This document shows, in pieces, positions 46,552 through 56,570 of a DNA stretch of 64,000 nucleotides. The stretch comes from Calendula officinalis (lineage: Eukaryota > Streptophyta > Magnoliopsida > Asterales > Asteraceae). The notes below the pieces were generated by a model. The model was not told the origin of the DNA and ran no database searches. It was given only the letters and a program-made list of their open reading frames with translations. Made by a program: the position numbers and the translations under genes. Numbering within the stretch: position 1 is the first letter of the stretch; every line of letters starts with the position of its first letter. The stretch covers positions 80,782,909 to 80,846,908 of the forward strand of contig OY970820.1 of assembly GCA_963853835.1 (NCBI GenBank), in the 5' to 3' direction.

Positions 46552-49500
46552 ATGGCAACTCTACAATCTCTCAATGTTCAAACCGATCTCAAATACTCAG
46601 AGTTCCACAACATGTGTGCCTTTCTACGCAATCCAGACGGGACAAAGGATTTCCGACCAATCGTAAACTTTTTAAAACATTCTTACATACGATTCGCATT
46701 AACGGTGAAACCGAAGGCATACCAACAGCACTTGGTGGATTTCTGGACCAATGCTGAAAGAACGGAGGGTGCAACTGTACCAATGATAATATCAACTGTG
46801 GATGGAAAAACGATAACCATCACAGAACAATCTATTCGACAACATCTACAACTACACGATGATTCAGGTATGACTACTCTTCCTAAGGAATTCATTGCTG
46901 AAATTTTAAACAAAATGGGATATGAGGGAAGACTAAACATAGTAACTTTTCAAAAAGGTCTTCTCTCCCCTCAATGGAAATTTCTTGTCCATACTATTCA
47001 GCATTGTATTTCTCCGAAAAGAAGTACTTGGAATGAGTTTAACAAGGCAATAGCATCTGCTGTTGTCTGTCTATGCACAGACCAAGTATTCAATTTTTCT
47101 AACATGATTTTTGAAGGTATGTTGGGAAATCTTAACTCTTCAAAATTTTTAATGTATCCCAGATTTCTCCAACATATCATACACATTGAATTACAAAACT
47201 TGTCAACTCCCAAAAATATTTTTATAATTCCAGAGTTGAACAAGAAAGTTTTCTCAAATATGAGAAAACAATTTAAATTTTCGGGCAAGGAAACCTCTCT
47301 GTTTCCTAATATGATCAAAGATCACACATCACTTGGAGAGGGTTCAATCAAAGATATAACCCAAATTGAACCTCAACCCACTCCATCACCCCCAAATACA
47401 GCCCAAACACCACCCCATATAGCCACTCAATCACCCACTAACTTAGAAGTCCTGAATGTGTCCCAGGAACTTGAATTAAATCTGCAGAGTGCTACTCTTC
47501 ACTCTGTGGAAGACCTACCAGACAAAACCCAAAACATCTCCACAATTTATAAAAGAAAGAAAGTATCTTTAAAGGACACCAGGGGACAAATCGAGTCACA
47601 CCCCAGGCTCAAAGAGTTGTCCTCCAAGGAGGAGAGAGGACATGAGGAGAGGGCTTTCACTACTGATGCCCCAAAGGTGGGTGCACAGGATAGTGAAAAC
47701 ATCACTAAGACCCAAACCTCGGCAACTTTAAGTGATGACTCTTTTGAGGAATTACTTAAAGGACCCCGGTGCCAAGAAACCACAAGGGGGGACATCTCTG
47801 CTTCTTCTAGGAAGAAGAGAATGTCTAAAAGACCCAATGAATCACCAAGCAGTGATGAGGGCAGATCTGTGGAATTGATGGAAAGGAAGGAAAACCTTAA
47901 AACCAATGTACCTGTTAGTAAGCCCGATGATCTTGCTAGATGGAGTGAGGGCAGTATTAAAATCCAACAATTGACGGAAAAAGTGGATTCTCTTGAATCC
48001 ACTGTACAAAATTGCCTTACATATTTAACAAACCAAGGGAAAACAATGGCTGCCATGAAGAGGCATGTCAATACCATCAACAAGAGAATGAGGTTCTATG
48101 AGCAAAGGCTTCATCAACAAACCAAAATCATCAGAAAATTGAAGAAGAAAGTTGATGATAGTGAGGCTCCCCAAGTTGAGCTCACTAAGGGGGAGAAGGA
48201 TAATATCCAATCAATGATTGATGAATCAATTGCAGCAGCAGCATCTTCTCTCCTAAACTTAAAGGAATCAAATGTTGATGAAGGCCCAGAGATGATGGTT
48301 ACAGAAGAAGAGCCAATTACTACTGCTCCTACTAAAGAACAAGCTGAAAAAGAAACACCAGTAGTAACTCCTACTACTGACATTATAGCAGTAGTAAATG
48401 AAGAAGAGGAATTGAAAGCAGCAAATACTACTGATGCCCTATCAGTAGTAACTCCTGAAGTCACACCAGTAGTAACTACTCTGGTTACTACTGAAGAGGA
48501 AGAATTACAATTTCCAGAGCTGATTGAAAGAGAAAGACATGTCATCATCTCCAAACCACCAACACCTGATCAACCACTTATCATACCTGACATTGATGAT
48601 AATGTGAATTGGTTTGAGGTAGATGAATGTACACTTCCTCCACACCCTAAAATCTTACCAGAAGGTCAATTACATCTATTCTATCCAAAACTTCTGATGA
48701 TGGGTATACCAGATATGAAATACATTCCACCTCCACCATCTGCTCATATTGGAAAAGGAAAAGAAATATATGATGATGATTATCCAAACAGAGCTTTAGG
48801 ACATCACATGGTAAACAAGATAAATCATGTCAGAGCAGAAAAGCAGTCCAGATGGAGAATAAAACACAGAAAATTTTTGGAGAAAGTGGAAATGTATCAG
48901 GCAATAGAGGAAAAGAAAGGGAAAGTACAAAGTAAAATTCCTGCACAAATACCTGTTCAAACAGATGACATTCAGATAAAAGCTCAAAAGGAAGAATTCA
49001 AAAGGCTCAGAAAGATTGAAGAAGAACATATTCAATGCCTTGAATACTTGGTATCTGAATGCAAAAAGACTAAAAGTGCATTAACTGATGATGTGTTTGA
49101 ACAGAAGGCCAACATGATTGAGTATTTAAAAACAAAAGGGCATAGTGCAAAGTCATTAGGAAGAATGAAAATGATGACTATCATTGAAAAATACTGCAAT
49201 GCAAAGAAGAAAGACTTGGCTGAACAAGAAGCTGAAGAAACAAAGAAAGCCAAAACTTTAATCCCAATCAGTCCAAATTTGCTCAAAGCCGGTAGTGTTT
49301 CAACTATTGGTGATACTTCAACTCCCCAATCAAAGAAAAGAAAATCTGTTGATCAAGAACAAAGCTCTAAGAAGAAGTCAAAACAAACTATACCTGTTCT
49401 TGAAATGCCAGTTGCTCCATTACAAAACAATCCAATTATTAACTGGAGAGTGATACAAAATAATATTATAAAAGTCATAAGGGAAGATAAAGTTGTACAG

Positions 49501-49980
49501 AGATTCACTGGATGGTTACCTTTAATCAGATCATGTTCTAGAAGTGATGTAATCAAGCTTCTGATTATTGGAAAACCTAGAATGACAAAGAAATCATGGA
49601 AAGAATCTGGAGCTGGATACCTAACTAGAATGATAGATGCTGCATTTTATCCAGATAATTATCCAGAACAATTTACAGATCCAGGTAATGTGTATGCTTG
49701 GAATGTCATTCCTACTGCCAATATGTACTTCTTTGAGAAATCAGGCAAAGTATGTGAATTATATTTATATGAAAAAGAATATCCACATTCTGAGAAGACT
49801 ATGTATCAGATATTCATAAACACTTTGATGAAACCCTATGATGCTGTTATGTTCCAAAACAAACTGAATTATTTTACAAAGAGGAACAGCAGATATATTA
49901 TTGAACAAAGGCTTCAACAGAATCAAAGAACTCTTGAGAAAAGAAGAAGAGAACAAGAGGAACAAAAGAAACTTGATTGA
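46552..49980 (+). CDS. Copia extra ORF (post-pol), function unknown
   Basis: An intact 1142-residue protein in the position where Sirevirus-type Copia elements carry an additional or envelope-like ORF. I see no signal peptide or membrane segment, so an envelope role is not supported. The N-terminal third (about 1-235) is a globular domain ending FLMYPRFLQHIIHIELQ; a related FPRFLCMVFL sequence is in the extra ORF of the second Copia element. Then come a Pro/Thr-rich linker, a coiled coil (about 463-536), a Thr/Val/Glu-rich region (about 585-650) whose DNA holds four TACTACTG and four CAGTAGTA words, a long charged helical segment (about 770-960), and a conserved-looking C-terminal domain (about 985-1090, RFTGWLPLIRSCSRSD). 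It ends in a basic/Gln-rich helix. It could be a particle or nucleic-acid-binding protein; that is a guess. Confidence 0.88.
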   Translation: MATLQSLNVQTDLKYSEFHNMCAFLRNPDGTKDFRPIVNFLKHSYIRFALTVKPKAYQQHLVDFWTNAERTEGATVPMIISTVDGKTITITEQSIRQHLQLHDDSGMTTLPKEFIAEILNKMGYEGRLNIVTFQKGLLSPQWKFLVHTIQHCISPKRSTWNEFNKAIASAVVCLCTDQVFNFSNMIFEGMLGNLNSSKFLMYPRFLQHIIHIELQNLSTPKNIFIIPELNKKVFSNMRKQFKFSGKETSLFPNMIKDHTSLGEGSIKDITQIEPQPTPSPPNTAQTPPHIATQSPTNLEVLNVSQELELNLQSATLHSVEDLPDKTQNISTIYKRKKVSLKDTRGQIESHPRLKELSSKEERGHEERAFTTDAPKVGAQDSENITKTQTSATLSDDSFEELLKGPRCQETTRGDISASSRKKRMSKRPNESPSSDEGRSVELMERKENLKTNVPVSKPDDLARWSEGSIKIQQLTEKVDSLESTVQNCLTYLTNQGKTMAAMKRHVNTINKRMRFYEQRLHQQTKIIRKLKKKVDDSEAPQVELTKGEKDNIQSMIDESIAAAASSLLNLKESNVDEGPEMMVTEEEPITTAPTKEQAEKETPVVTPTTDIIAVVNEEEELKAANTTDALSVVTPEVTPVVTTLVTTEEEELQFPELIERERHVIISKPPTPDQPLIIPDIDDNVNWFEVDECTLPPHPKILPEGQLHLFYPKLLMMGIPDMKYIPPPPSAHIGKGKEIYDDDYPNRALGHHMVNKINHVRAEKQSRWRIKHRKFLEKVEMYQAIEEKKGKVQSKIPAQIPVQTDDIQIKAQKEEFKRLRKIEEEHIQCLEYLVSECKKTKSALTDDVFEQKANMIEYLKTKGHSAKSLGRMKMMTIIEKYCNAKKKDLAEQEAEETKKAKTLIPISPNLLKAGSVSTIGDTSTPQSKKRKSVDQEQSSKKKSKQTIPVLEMPVAPLQNNPIINWRVIQNNIIKVIREDKVVQRFTGWLPLIRSCSRSDVIKLLIIGKPRMTKKSWKESGAGYLTRMIDAAFYPDNYPEQFTDPGNVYAWNVIPTANMYFFEKSGKVCELYLYEKEYPHSEKTMYQIFINTLMKPYDAVMFQNKLNYFTKRNSRYIIEQRLQQNQRTLEKRRREQEEQKKLD

Positions 49981-50001
49981 TTAAAAGGTAATCAATAAGT
50001 T

Positions 50002-50012
50002 TAGGGGGAGAT
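50002..50012 (+). promoter_or_regulatory. Polypurine tract of the young Copia element
   Basis: TAGGGGGAGAT directly before the 3' LTR; the plus-strand primer for reverse transcription. Confidence 0.9.
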
Positions 50013-50629
50013 TGTTGGAGTAAAACACAGATCAACTTATTACTGATGCTGCAGTTAGTACTGACATACTTAGTACTGATGGGGCAGAACATGTTACTAC
50101 TGATGAAGTTGATGCTGGTGTATACTATAACTTAGTTACTACTGATCATGAAAAGATTGAAGATACTACTGATCTTAGTAGTTACTACTGACGATGGTTT
50201 CTGGACTTACTACTGATCACCAAGTTTACTACTGATGTTACATATTTACTACTGGTGATGAGTTTTACTACTGATACGCGTTTTTGAAGAATATCAAGTC
50301 CGAGATCTTCGTAGAGATAGTTATAGAATGTAAATCAATGTATATTTTTATTATTCGATGTAAATCAAGTCCTAGAATAACTAGAGTAAATAGTTTAGCT
50401 TCAAGGACTATTATAAATAGTTCCTTACGAATTGTAAACGTACGTGTGTATTGTTAACTCGATAATATACATTGAAGCTTTTTGTGAAACTTGTTCTTAA
50501 TACTTTCGCATATTGTTTACAGTTCATTGTTCTTAATTACATTGATATAGTGTTGATCCGCTGCAACTTCTATATTCAATTAGATCTAAAGGTATTTATT
50601 AACTTCTCTATAGTTAATCGATCCTGACA
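50013..50629 (+). repeat. 3' LTR of the young Copia element
   Basis: Identical by eye to 41213-41830 except for one short indel near 50491. Carries the same eight TACTACTG octamers (50095-50273). Confidence 0.97.
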
Positions 50630-51960
50630 CCACCAACTACAAAACTCGAGCCAAGTCTCTCTAGTTTTATTACAGGACCAAAAAAGATGGGTTTCAACTT
50701 CGACATCTCTCTCACAAAAGCAACAAACAACCATTTGCAAGATAACACCTCGTTTTTATAAATTAACACATGTAGGTAACCGTTTAAGATACAACCACCA
50801 ATAGAAAATATTAATTCTAATCGGGACAGTTTTGAGCCATATGATTTTCACATCCAAACTGGGCCCCGATATTATATCTTGGATCGCATACCTTGATGAA
50901 GCAACAGAGAAATACCCGTCTTGCTCTAAAACCCACGACTACCGAATTGACTGTGAATCAGGATCTACCACCGCCTGAAACCACGCATCTATCGGGATGT
51001 TAAATTTGCAAAGATGTTTACGTACCTTGACGATATTATTCTAAACCCCTGGAAATTTACTAAATGGGATACCGTTGCTCGATATTTTGTGAAGGGACAC
51101 GATGACTTGTTTCCAGAAAGAATCATCTTCTCTTTTTAATCTCCACCACCACTTAAGTAGTAACGCGAAATTTTGGGCTTTAATGCTCGGAACATTCAAC
51201 CCACCCAAATTAAAAGGCTTAAAATATTATTGCATCCTACCCAATTGATTTTCCTTTCTCCATTTTTGGACCCTCAAAAGAACTTTGCACGGATTGATTC
51301 CAACTTTTTAATAATATTTTCCAGTGCTTTAAAATTAGACAAATAATACGAACCAGAGAGCTCCAGGGACAGATTTTAGGAGTGTCAACCTTCCTCCATA
51401 CAACAATGTAAACGCTTTCCACAAGGAAAGTTTTTTGTGAAATCTATTTATGATTACATCCCACTGATCAACTCTATGCATTTGGGCCCCAATTGCCAAC
51501 CCAAGGTATTTGAATGGGGATGAACCAACACTACATCCCACTAATCACCGGTTTGTGAGTCCTGTCGAACCTCGCGATATTGACAGTGATTACGTTATAT
51601 CCAATCCTAATGTTTTGGATTTTCCTTTCGAAGGACAGGGGGTCTGAAACACCCGTGAATCTAATGAAACCAGACTTGTTTCCGGCTTTGTTCCTCTTTT
51701 TCACGATATACACATCCACCATATTTCCATGCTTTTTGAACTCCCTCTAAAGGATCGCCTCAGTATCATCCTCCGCGAAGTTTGTAATGAAGTAGGATAT
51801 GGATTTCTTGTAAACCGATCTTTGTGTTTCGAATTATGTTGTTATCTATGTTCTGCTTTCCTCTTCTCCTATGGACCGTCTCCCATTTACCGGCTCTGCC
51901 ATGTGACTCTCTCTCTTTCTCTCTCTCTCTCACACCTCATAATATTTCCAAGTAGTGGAT
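50630..51960 (-). mobile_element. LINE (B), 5' part, internally deleted
   Basis: Reading from 51960 downward: a leader with a GAGA run (about 51908-51933), an RRM-like N-terminal piece (YFITNFAEDDTEAIL, then VDVYIVKKRNKAGNKSGFIRF), then an abrupt junction near 51541 into the RT C-terminal region (GCSVGSSPFKYLGLAIGAQM, LYGGRLTLLKSV). Past more frame breaks it reaches the zinc-finger region (CCFCERDVEVETHLFWSC) up to the Copia insertion. Most of ORF1, the endonuclease and the RT core are missing, so it moved as, or became, a deletion derivative. The outer 5' border is approximate. Confidence 0.72.
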
Positions 51961-52038
51961 TATTAATTAGGGAGTTATTACCGGTTCAAGTACTGGGTGT
52001 CCTGCCAAAAAACACGTGGAACGAGCTTTATGAAATTT

Positions 52039-52709
52039 TATTACTCCGTATTTTTAATAAACAACAAATGAAATTATAAAGGCATCCTAAACTTAGCAAG
52101 TAGTTAAGAGGAGGCAAAAGAAAAGTACAGATTACAATAAGAAAGAAAAAAAGGCAACAATCCCAATCGACTGATTTACAAAAAATAAATAAATAAATAA
52201 AACAAATTACACCTACAGTCCACATAAAAAGATGTAGAAATGATTTCACCCACAATTACATCAAATGATTTGAACATGTTATTGAAAATTAGATCGTTTC
52301 TCGCCTTCTAAGAGCACCACAACATACCATAAATAATACTCCCTCTGTCCCACAAAAAAGTTCATATATCTCCCAAAACTTTTGTCCCACAAAAAAGTTC
52401 TCATTTCTCATATTTAATAGGTCCCACATAAAATATTATTATTACTAAGTGCCCAACCATTTATATCCACTAATTATCTTTCTCTTTTAAAACCAACCTT
52501 ATATTATAATCAAATTGATTAGCAATTACCCCACCACTAACTATCACCTAAAAACTTATGCCACACACAAATGGGAACTTTTTTGTGGGACGGAGGGAGT
52601 AATCATTAAGACCTTCCCTTTCTTAGGGCAATTAGCCCAATTTGTACCAAAGTCAAGAAGCTCGATAACCGAGTTAAGATGCCGCAACCGAATCCCTTTT
52701 TAATATGTC
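52039..52709 (-). mobile_element. LINE (C), 5'-truncated, carrying a Stowaway MITE
   Basis: Minus-strand sequence reads SVIELLDFGTNWANCPKKGK and, beyond the MITE, KARNDLIFNNMFKS, the LINE ORF2 C-terminus as in LINE A (DLIEFGSSWGDCHKKQ ... KARNEVIFNKFQ). A candidate 11-bp duplication TTATGAAATTT flanks it (52028-52038, 52710-52720), but the T-run expected at the left border is weak, so the ends are less certain than for A and D. Confidence 0.6.
52339..52599. mobile_element. Stowaway-type MITE, copy 2, inside LINE C
   Basis: CTCCCTCTGTCCC...GGGACGGAGGGAG ends, TA duplication (52337-52338, 52600-52601), 261 bp. Same subfamily as 3008-3271. Removing it restores a continuous LINE reading across the site. 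Confidence 0.92.
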
Positions 52710-52810
52710 TTATGAAATTTAATTTAAAATGTATTTTAATGAAAGTATTTAGTGTGACAAATTTCATAACAAAATCGTGTTTTGAATAGTGTAAATTGAT
52801 TATATTAAGA

Positions 52811-53287
52811 CCATCTCTTCCGGTCATGTTTGTTCACGGATCGTATTCTGCATGAGATGTGCAGCTGGTGGGGCCTGGATTATCGGTCAATTCCGGGTTT
52901 TGATGACATCTTTCGGTGGCCTGTTTTGTGCGGTTTTAAAGGGGTTTTGTTCAAACTCTTTTCGGCGGTCTTGTTTTCCTTGTTTTGGTGCATATGGTCC
53001 ACTCGTAACAACAAGGTGTTTAGAGGTGTTGACGTTCCAAGCCACTCGTTGATCATGTTTAGGATTCAACATTTTTCCTTTTTATGGTGTAAGAATAGGT
53101 CCCGCAAAGGGGTTAGCTAATTTTTCTTGGGCCAATTGGCTTTGTAATCCTGCTTTATGTTGTGTTTGATGTACTCTTCTAGCATCTTGCTAGTTTTATG
53201 TTAGTTTGGGTCTCTCGTTTCGGGGTGATGGCGTAGCCGAAGCTCCGGGCGGGATTTCCCTTTTTTGTCGTTTCAAAAAAAAAAAAA
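52811..53287 (+). mobile_element. LINE (D), short 5'-truncated copy with perfect duplication
   Basis: A 477-bp LINE 3' end: the frame from 52830 (CSWWGLDYRSIPGFDD ... FSLFWCIWSTRNNKVFRG) to TAA at 53120, a 3' UTR with GGTGATGGCGTAGCCGAAGC, and an A-tail (53275-53287). The 13-bp duplication GATTATATTAAGA flanks it (52798-52810, 53288-53300). Confidence 0.93.
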
Positions 53288-53329
53288 GATTATATTAAGA
53301 AGTTGCCGTTTTTTAATATGTCAACTGAT

Positions 53330-53800
53330 TGTATTTTAACGAACAATCTAGTGATAGCATAATGATAAGCATTCTTGAATTATTTTCTATGAGTTACGAG
53401 TTTGAACTTTCTCTGAGTAAATATTTATTTGACTGTCATGGAATTCGAAAACGGTCACGGCAACGTTTAGATCTCGTGTGTCACGAGCAAAGTTCGGCCA
53501 TTTCAAGGAAGCGCTTATAACTGGAAAATCCTTTTAGTTAAAAGTTAATTGTACTATAGTTATGTCTTGGATATTTGATGAAATCGTAAATTAGAACCAC
53601 ATAACTATGGTGATATATTAACCTAATGGTAAAGATTCCTGAATAACTTCGTAGAGGTCACATGTTTGATCCCCATTGGGTAAACATTATCATATGGTCA
53701 GAGAAAGTTTTGAAAACGATCATGACAACAGTTTATTTGCGTATATCACAAGTATAAATTCAACCACCCATAAAAATAACACTTATAACTGGAATATTTT
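53330..53800 (+). repeat. Two diverged copies of a tRNA-like repeat in tandem
   Basis: 53330-53535 and 53590-53800 share an order of phrases: GATAGCATAATGATAAGCAT / TAACCTAATGGTAAAGAT (box A-like), GAGTTTGAACTTTC / TGTTTGATCCCC (box B-like), GAAAACGGTCACGGCAACG / GAAAACGATCATGACAACA, and CTTATAACTGGAA. They look like old SINE copies. Confidence 0.45.
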
Positions 53801-54837
53801 TAAAAGGTACATGTCTAATAAAAAGTAGTAACCAAACCAATACATGTGGTTTTATTGAAAATACACTACATTTACTACTTGTCTATATTTAAAATTAAGA
53901 AATGTATGATAAGGAGACTTGTATACATTTTATATACCTTATCTTACTACATTGCAATTTACTTGAAGGTAGTTGACTTGGATACTCAAACATTGAATTT
54001 AATTTGGTTTATGTATCCAAATCTACTACACGTACCCGAACTACCCATACTTGAATACTTGAATTTAATTTAGTTTGGACATGAGTATTTTTTTATATTT
54101 GAAGAAAACCCGAACTATCCGACCGAAACTACGTGCCAAAATTCAAAAATATACCTGGTCAACACTCTTAAGCTCAGTTGGTATATATTGGTACATTTAT
54201 GAAACTTCTAGGTAGTTTATATTGAATGAGAAAACTATGCAACGTAAGTTCGTAAAAAAATAGTTATAATTTCAAAGTCTAACATTTAAATACTTTGAAT
54301 GGCTGAATACTTGAGTTTATAGGTTCAGGTTCAAGTAGGGTCGGTTGACTCTTTGGATCCCTACTCGTGGGCCTAAACTTTTTGTAACTTCATATTTTCC
54401 TTTCTTAAAAGATGATGACATAATTTTAAAGGCAATTTTCGTAGCTTTAAAATCATTATAACAGTATTCTTTTTCGTATAATACTCACACAAAGAACGAT
54501 AAGATATTTAAATTCTTTTTTCTCTTAAAAATATAGTAGTCGTAAATTATTTGAACCCTACAACTCGCGAAACATCAAACTGCATTCAAAAACCTAAAAT
54601 ATGATTAAACATACAAATATAATTTAAATGGACCTCGTTATCCCATATGCTATAGAGAATTAGAGATTGTCAAATATTACGGTTATAAAAGTGTAAATAG
54701 TGGTGAATTCTGTCATTATAGAGAGTTAAAGACTATGCTGTAGGATAAGTCATAGATTATTGTCTCTAATTCATTCTTTTTGTTCCCTAATTTCCGGCTT
54801 TTTCCGTACTTGATTATTCCACTTGGCTTTACGTGCA
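53801..54837. other. Intergenic DNA
   Basis: AT-rich. Includes a tRNA-like phrase AGCTCAGTTGGTATA (54173) that may be a further SINE scrap. No gene seen. Confidence 0.4.
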
Positions 54838-55330
54838 CCAACAAAAAAGTTTTATTGTTAAAATTGAAATCAATCCGTAAAATTGAACTCATAAAATCAA
54901 AATCATTTCAAAACTGGCCGTTCAGTTTTAAATTATTTAAAAAACCAATGGGTTCGGTTCTGTTCGGTTCGGTTTCAGTTTCAGTTTTAACCATAAATCG
55001 TCTCATTAAGAAACCACCCAATTAAGAAACCGCCCCACTAATTATGGTTTATATATTATAATTATATGATACAAAATACGTTTAATAGAGTTTTTGGACT
55101 GAAAATGATTTAGTGTTGAAATATATTATCAGAATACTGAATAACGCTGAAAACTAGATATTGTTGTTGAATTTGTTAGTAATGTTGGACAAATGAAAGT
55201 TTAGTGTAGAAAATTATATACTACGTATTAATGTTAAAAGCACGTGACTTCGTTTTAAAACCGAAACCGAACTGTAAATAGTTAGAACCCTGTAAAACTA
55301 TAGATACCGAAATTATTGGTTTTAATAATC
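54838..55330 (+). repeat. Unclassified dispersed repeat, copy 1
   Basis: Aligns in order with 55742-56215 through GAAATCAATCCGT, CGGTTCGG.TT, CCCACTAATTAT, ATATGATACA, TAGTGTAGAAAATTATAT and TTTTAAAACCGAAA. The GGTTCGGTTTT / AACCGAA character is typical of some hAT-like MITE families, but I see no clean ends. Confidence 0.6.
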
Positions 55331-55741
55331 CTAATACTAAAAGATTGAATATGATTTGAGCCTAAAACAGCTCAAATCACTCCATGTACACCTTACCAAG
55401 AACACCGTATTTTATTGAATATCATTTCATTCTTTTTCTTTTTCCGTAACATAAAAAGTTTGAGAGTGCAACGTAAAAGGCATAACTCGTGGTTGCCGCC
55501 AAGGTTTCGTTAGTAGTAGCATCTCCTTAAAATCGATGCAAAACTCAGAGAGAATCTTTTACAACTCCTTCCCACTAAAACCCTCACTCATATTATTGGT
55601 CCACCTTTTTTAGATTTTTAATTTAATTATAATTTCTTAAAAAATGAATAAATCTACTCGTTACACTATAAAAATCTTTAAATATTGCATTTGTTATGAA
55701 TAAATAATGTGATTCTTTCTTCCGGTGTTGTAATCTTTAGC

Positions 55742-56215
55742 ATAAAAACCAAAAAACTGAAATCAATCCGTTAAAAGCGACATAACCGAACCCATAAAAT
55801 CGAAACCAGTTCAACACCGACGGTTCGATTTTAAGTTTTGAAAAAGCCGAAGAGTTCAGTTCGGTTTTAACCAGAACACGCTCCGTAAAGAATCCATCCC
55901 ACTAATTATAGTTTATACGAAGTATTATGATTATATGATACATAATACATTTTATTTTAATTTTTGGACCGGAAGTGGCATTAAGTGTTGCAATGTGTTA
56001 TTAAACATTGAATTTTATGCTAGAAATTAGATATTGTATATGAAATTTGTGTGTAATGTTGAAAAAAAATACATATTAGTGTAGAAAATTATATATAATT
56101 GTTTAAAACTTGGTGTTGTCGATTTTAAAACCGAAATCGAGCTGTTATAGGCCAGAAACCGCTAAAATCAAAACCGATAGAAAGCGAAACTATTGGATTT
56201 GAAAATCTTACAACT
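55742..56215 (+). repeat. Unclassified dispersed repeat, copy 2
   Basis: Direct copy of 54838-55330, roughly 70-75% identical by eye and about 900 bp away. Confidence 0.6.
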
Positions 56216-56570
56216 GAAATTAGTAGATTAGGTTTGATTTCAGCCTAGCATTGCCCTAAACCGCCACATACACACCCCTAGTTATAATCTGCTCTTTTTG
56301 CCCATGTCGGACTTCTTATTTTCATTTCATTACGTAATCCTATTATGTAATTGTTTCTGTCCAATCTCTTGTATTCTTAAGTCAGTTTTCTCTAATTTAA
56401 TTTGCTTTGCCATTCAAAAAAATCTTTACTTTATTTTATCATAATGTTTATACTTTCTATATTCTATCTTATATTGTGTCTAAATAACATGTTGTTGTTT
56501 TACAACACGTTATCAGCACAAAAAACTACATGAAAGTGAGATGTTGCACAACCTGTTAGCTAATAGATGG
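56216..56570. other. Flank of the second Copia element
   Basis: AT-rich. The phrase ACAACACGTTATCAGCAC (56500-56517) resembles an LTR end plus primer site of a different Copia lineage, so a solo or broken LTR may end here. GATGG (56566-56570) is the presumed target duplication of the element starting at 56571. Confidence 0.4.

Larger units (their letters stand above)
41213..50629 (+). mobile_element. Young Copia retrotransposon with extra ORF, integrase-deleted
   Basis: LTRs of 618 and 617 bp, a tRNA-iMet primer site, a polypurine tract (TTAGGGGGAGAT) and the perfect 5-bp duplication CCACC (41208-41212, 50630-50634). The LTRs show no substitution by eye, only one indel (CTGTG vs CTTG near 41692/50491), so insertion is likely within about 100,000 years. 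Order: gag (41911-44478), a deleted pol (44493-45998) with RT and RNase H but no integrase, a spacer with its own TATA box, and a 1142-residue extra ORF (46552-49980). Lineage: gag with CCHC knuckles and a post-pol ORF suggest the Sirevirus/SIRE-Maximus group, which is inference. It split LINE B. Confidence 0.95.

Noticed and set aside
46552..49980. Envelope gene label for the extra ORF
   Set aside because: No signal peptide or membrane segment is visible; position alone is not enough.
54170..54200. AGCTCAGTTGGTATA tRNA-like motif as a gene
   Set aside because: No B box at proper spacing; at most a SINE scrap.
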